From an uncultured Oscillospiraceae bacterium (lineage in GTDB: Bacteria; Bacillota; Clostridia; Oscillospirales; Ruminococcaceae), in the NCBI GenBank assembly GCA_934481385.1, contig CAKSPD010000002.1, forward strand, positions 95,118 to 159,117: a stretch of DNA of 64,000 nucleotides, written 5' to 3'. The notes beneath the pieces were generated by a model. It was not told the origin of the DNA. It saw only the letters and a program-made list of their open reading frames with translations, and searched no databases. Both the position numbers and the translations under genes were made by a program. How positions within the stretch are numbered: the stretch's first letter is position 1; every line of letters begins with the position of its first letter. Below, one piece after another: positions 62,267 to 64,000 of this stretch.

Positions 62267-62749
62267 ATGGAATTATTTTTAGTTCCAAAGGGAAGTAAGT
62301 TTATTGTTCAGGATAAAAAAAAGAGACTTCTTTACACTGTAAAGAAAAAAGCTTTTGGCGGAAAGTTTCTTTTGCTTGATGCAAGCGGTTATGAACTCTA
62401 TTCTTTTATTAATACCATTCAGGGAAAAAAACCTGAATTCAATATCATTCTGAATGATAAAATTTTTATGACTATAAAATGTCTTTCTGTTTTTCTTGAC
62501 CCTTCCATAGAATTTAATTATCAGGAAGATAAATTCAAGGATATAAAATATACGCTTAAAAGCTCTGACCGAAAGAATTTTACTCTTTTGAGAAATAATG
62601 AAGAAGTAGGTTCTGTCCGTACCGTTGTTGATATGGATAAAGACCTCTGCTATGAAATCAGTATTGAAGACCAGTTTTTTGATGACTATATACCTCTTTT
62701 TGCTCTTGCGGTTGAAAGGGCTTTTGGTGATATGAATAAAAATAAGTAA
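62267..62749 (+). CDS. LURP-one/tubby-like domain protein
   Basis: A 160-residue protein of repeated beta strands, starting ELFLVPKGSKFIVQDKKKRLLYTVKKKAFGGKFLLLDASGYELYS (residues 2-46, quoted in pieces: VPKGSKF, FGGKFLLLDASG). This matches the LURP-one-related fold, distantly tubby-like. Role unknown. The ATG at 62267 is ten bases from GGAGG; an earlier ATG overlaps argD's stop. Confidence 0.75.
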   Translation: MELFLVPKGSKFIVQDKKKRLLYTVKKKAFGGKFLLLDASGYELYSFINTIQGKKPEFNIILNDKIFMTIKCLSVFLDPSIEFNYQEDKFKDIKYTLKSSDRKNFTLLRNNEEVGSVRTVVDMDKDLCYEISIEDQFFDDYIPLFALAVERAFGDMNKNK

Positions 62750-62766
62750 GAAAGGATTCTTTTTAC

Positions 62767-63669
62767 ATGAAACATTTACTGAAAATGTCGGACTTGTCCA
62801 CAGAAGAAATTATCGAAATTCTTAATCTCGCTGACCAGCTTAAATATGAGTTGAAACATAATATTCCTCACCCTCACCTCAAAGGAAAAACTCTCGGTAT
62901 GATTTTTCAGAAAGCCTCTACACGTACCCGTGTTTCCTTTGAAACTGGTATGTATCAGCTCGGCGGATATCCTCTTTTCCTTTCATCACATGATTTGCAG
63001 ATAGGCAGAGGTGAACCTGTTCAGGATACTGCAAGAGTTCTTTCACGTTATCTTGACGGAATTATGATTCGTACCTTTGAACAGAAGGAAGTTGAAAACC
63101 TTGCTGAATTTGGTAATATCCCGATTATAAACGGTCTTACTGACTATGCTCACCCTTGTCAGGTTCTTGCTGACCTTATGACTATAAGAGAATATAAAAA
63201 CAGTTTTGACGGTCTTAAAATGTGCTTTATCGGTGACGGAAACAATATGGCTAACTCCCTTATTGTCGGCGGTCTTAAAGTAGGTATGGCTGTTTCAGTT
63301 GCCTGCCCTGAGGGTTACAGACCTGCTGACGATGTTCTTGAATTTGCGTCAAAATATGATTGCTTTAATCTTACTGACTCTCCGGCTGAAGCCTGCAAAA
63401 ATGCTGATGTTCTTATTACTGATGTATGGGCATCTATGGGTCAGGAATCTGAAGCAGAAAAGAGAAGAAAAGCTTTTAAAGGCTATCAGATTAACGATGA
63501 AATTATGTCCGTTGCCAAGCCTGATGCTATGGTTATGCACTGTCTGCCGGCTCATCGTGAAGAAGAAATAACTGCTAAGGTGTTTGAGGAACATTCAGCC
63601 GAGATTTTTGATGAAGCTGAAAATCGTCTTCACGCTCAGAAAGCTGTTATGGTTAAATTAATGTCTTGA
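62767..63669 (+). CDS. argF: Ornithine carbamoyltransferase
   Basis: A 300-residue transcarbamylase making citrulline. The carbamoyl phosphate site is STRTRVSFE (about 53-61), HPCQVLADLMT follows, and the ornithine loop region is HCLPAHREEEIT. It closes the arginine block and is followed by a terminator. Confidence 0.96.
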   Translation: MKHLLKMSDLSTEEIIEILNLADQLKYELKHNIPHPHLKGKTLGMIFQKASTRTRVSFETGMYQLGGYPLFLSSHDLQIGRGEPVQDTARVLSRYLDGIMIRTFEQKEVENLAEFGNIPIINGLTDYAHPCQVLADLMTIREYKNSFDGLKMCFIGDGNNMANSLIVGGLKVGMAVSVACPEGYRPADDVLEFASKYDCFNLTDSPAEACKNADVLITDVWASMGQESEAEKRRKAFKGYQINDEIMSVAKPDAMVMHCLPAHREEEITAKVFEEHSAEIFDEAENRLHAQKAVMVKLMS

Positions 63670-63675
63670 GTTTTT

Positions 63676-63704
63676 TCAGGGGACTTTGTCCCCTGATTTT
63701 TTAT
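63676..63704 (+). terminator. argF terminator
   Basis: TCAGGGGAC pairs with GTCCCCTGA around TTT, followed by six T. Confidence 0.88.
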
Positions 63705-63841
63705 GCATTTTTTATAAAATTTTTATTTTGTTTTTGTGAAGGATTTTTATTGACTTTTTTTGGTTTTTCATGTATAATAATATTGTTCTCTGATGTTATA
63801 AAAAGTTTTTGAAAAAAATTCAGAAAATTTTTCAAAAATGC

Positions 63842-63870
63842 TTGACAAATCAAAACAGTTGTGATATAAT
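63842..63870 (+). promoter_or_regulatory. Strong promoter P1, rRNA-operon type
   Basis: TTGACA, 17 bases, GTGATATAAT, then AATTAAGTCGTC. It is the first of two nearly identical units. Confidence 0.8.
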
Positions 63871-63932
63871 AATTAAGTCGTCTTGTGAAAGCGACAATCA
63901 CAAAAAGATTTTGAAAAAAGTCGAAAAAGTAC

Positions 63933-63961
63933 TTGACAAAATGAAAGATATGTGATATAAT
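63933..63961 (+). promoter_or_regulatory. Strong promoter P2, rRNA-operon type
   Basis: TTGACA, 17 bases, GTGATATAAT, then AAACAAGTCGTC, 91 bases after P1. Tandem promoters of this kind precede rRNA operons; the window ends about 40 bases later, so the gene driven is outside it. Confidence 0.78.
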
Positions 63962-64000
63962 AAACAAGTCGTCCGAAAGAGTAAAGGAAACCAATAGGAA

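Overview
The window is a low-GC Firmicutes chromosome segment that contains the replication origin. The gene order rsmG-mnmG-mnmE-jag-yidC-yidD-rnpA-rpmH // dnaA-dnaN-rlbA-recF-remB-gyrB-gyrA is the classic origin neighbourhood. Sporulation genes (spoIVB, spoVAD, spoVAE), ParABS with a Noc paralogue, and two secreted proteins ending in dockerin modules (12911-13954 and 52266-53399) point to an endospore-forming, cellulosome-type Ruminococcus or close relative in the Oscillospiraceae. The species is an inference; the families are read from the sequence.

Left part (1-24 kb): a GNAT acetyltransferase, a large YfhO-type membrane protein, tRNA-Thr, a TatD-linked radical SAM protein, a HAD-like protein lacking its catalytic aspartates, a MATE exporter, rimM-trmD, HPr, spoIVB, a membrane-anchored glycerophosphodiesterase, a dockerin protein, nrdR, an RsuA-type pseudouridine synthase, an MsmK-type sugar ABC ATPase, secD-secF, a pspA operon with a tiny membrane partner, a YkuE-like phosphoesterase and ilvE. 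Most of these genes (4.9-23.9 kb) point toward the origin, head-on to replication. A self-contained XRE repressor module with two operator copies sits at 24.0-24.6 kb.

Origin (24.7-46 kb): the dnaA-to-gyrA block runs leftward and the rpmH-to-serS block runs rightward. The 527-base dnaN-dnaA gap holds a very clear unwinding module: an AT-rich stretch, five TAG trinucleotides (DnaA-trio), a short GC cluster and then about 21 copies of TGTTGAAAA-like 9-mers, many phased 11 or 12 bases apart. Right of the origin, noc, parA and parB are followed by an unusual array of about a dozen parS-like palindromes, placed almost one per intergenic gap from 43 to 61 kb. None was seen on the left side.

Right part (46-64 kb): a P-type Ca2+-ATPase, an isolated AlbA_2 domain protein, a MazF-like toxin without a visible antitoxin, spoVAD-spoVAE preceded by a second phased cluster of origin-type 9-mers, tRNA-Met and tRNA-Glu, a dockerin-bearing SGNH esterase, then an arginine biosynthesis block (argG, argH, argC, argJ, argB, argD, argF) interleaved with small membrane or accessory genes and with parS sites. 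The window ends in tandem strong promoters that look like the start of an rRNA operon, sharing their start-site sequence with the tRNA-Met/Glu promoter.

The features most worth attention are the origin architecture with its non-standard box sequence, the matching box cluster before spoVAD, and the one-sided parS array threaded through the arginine genes.
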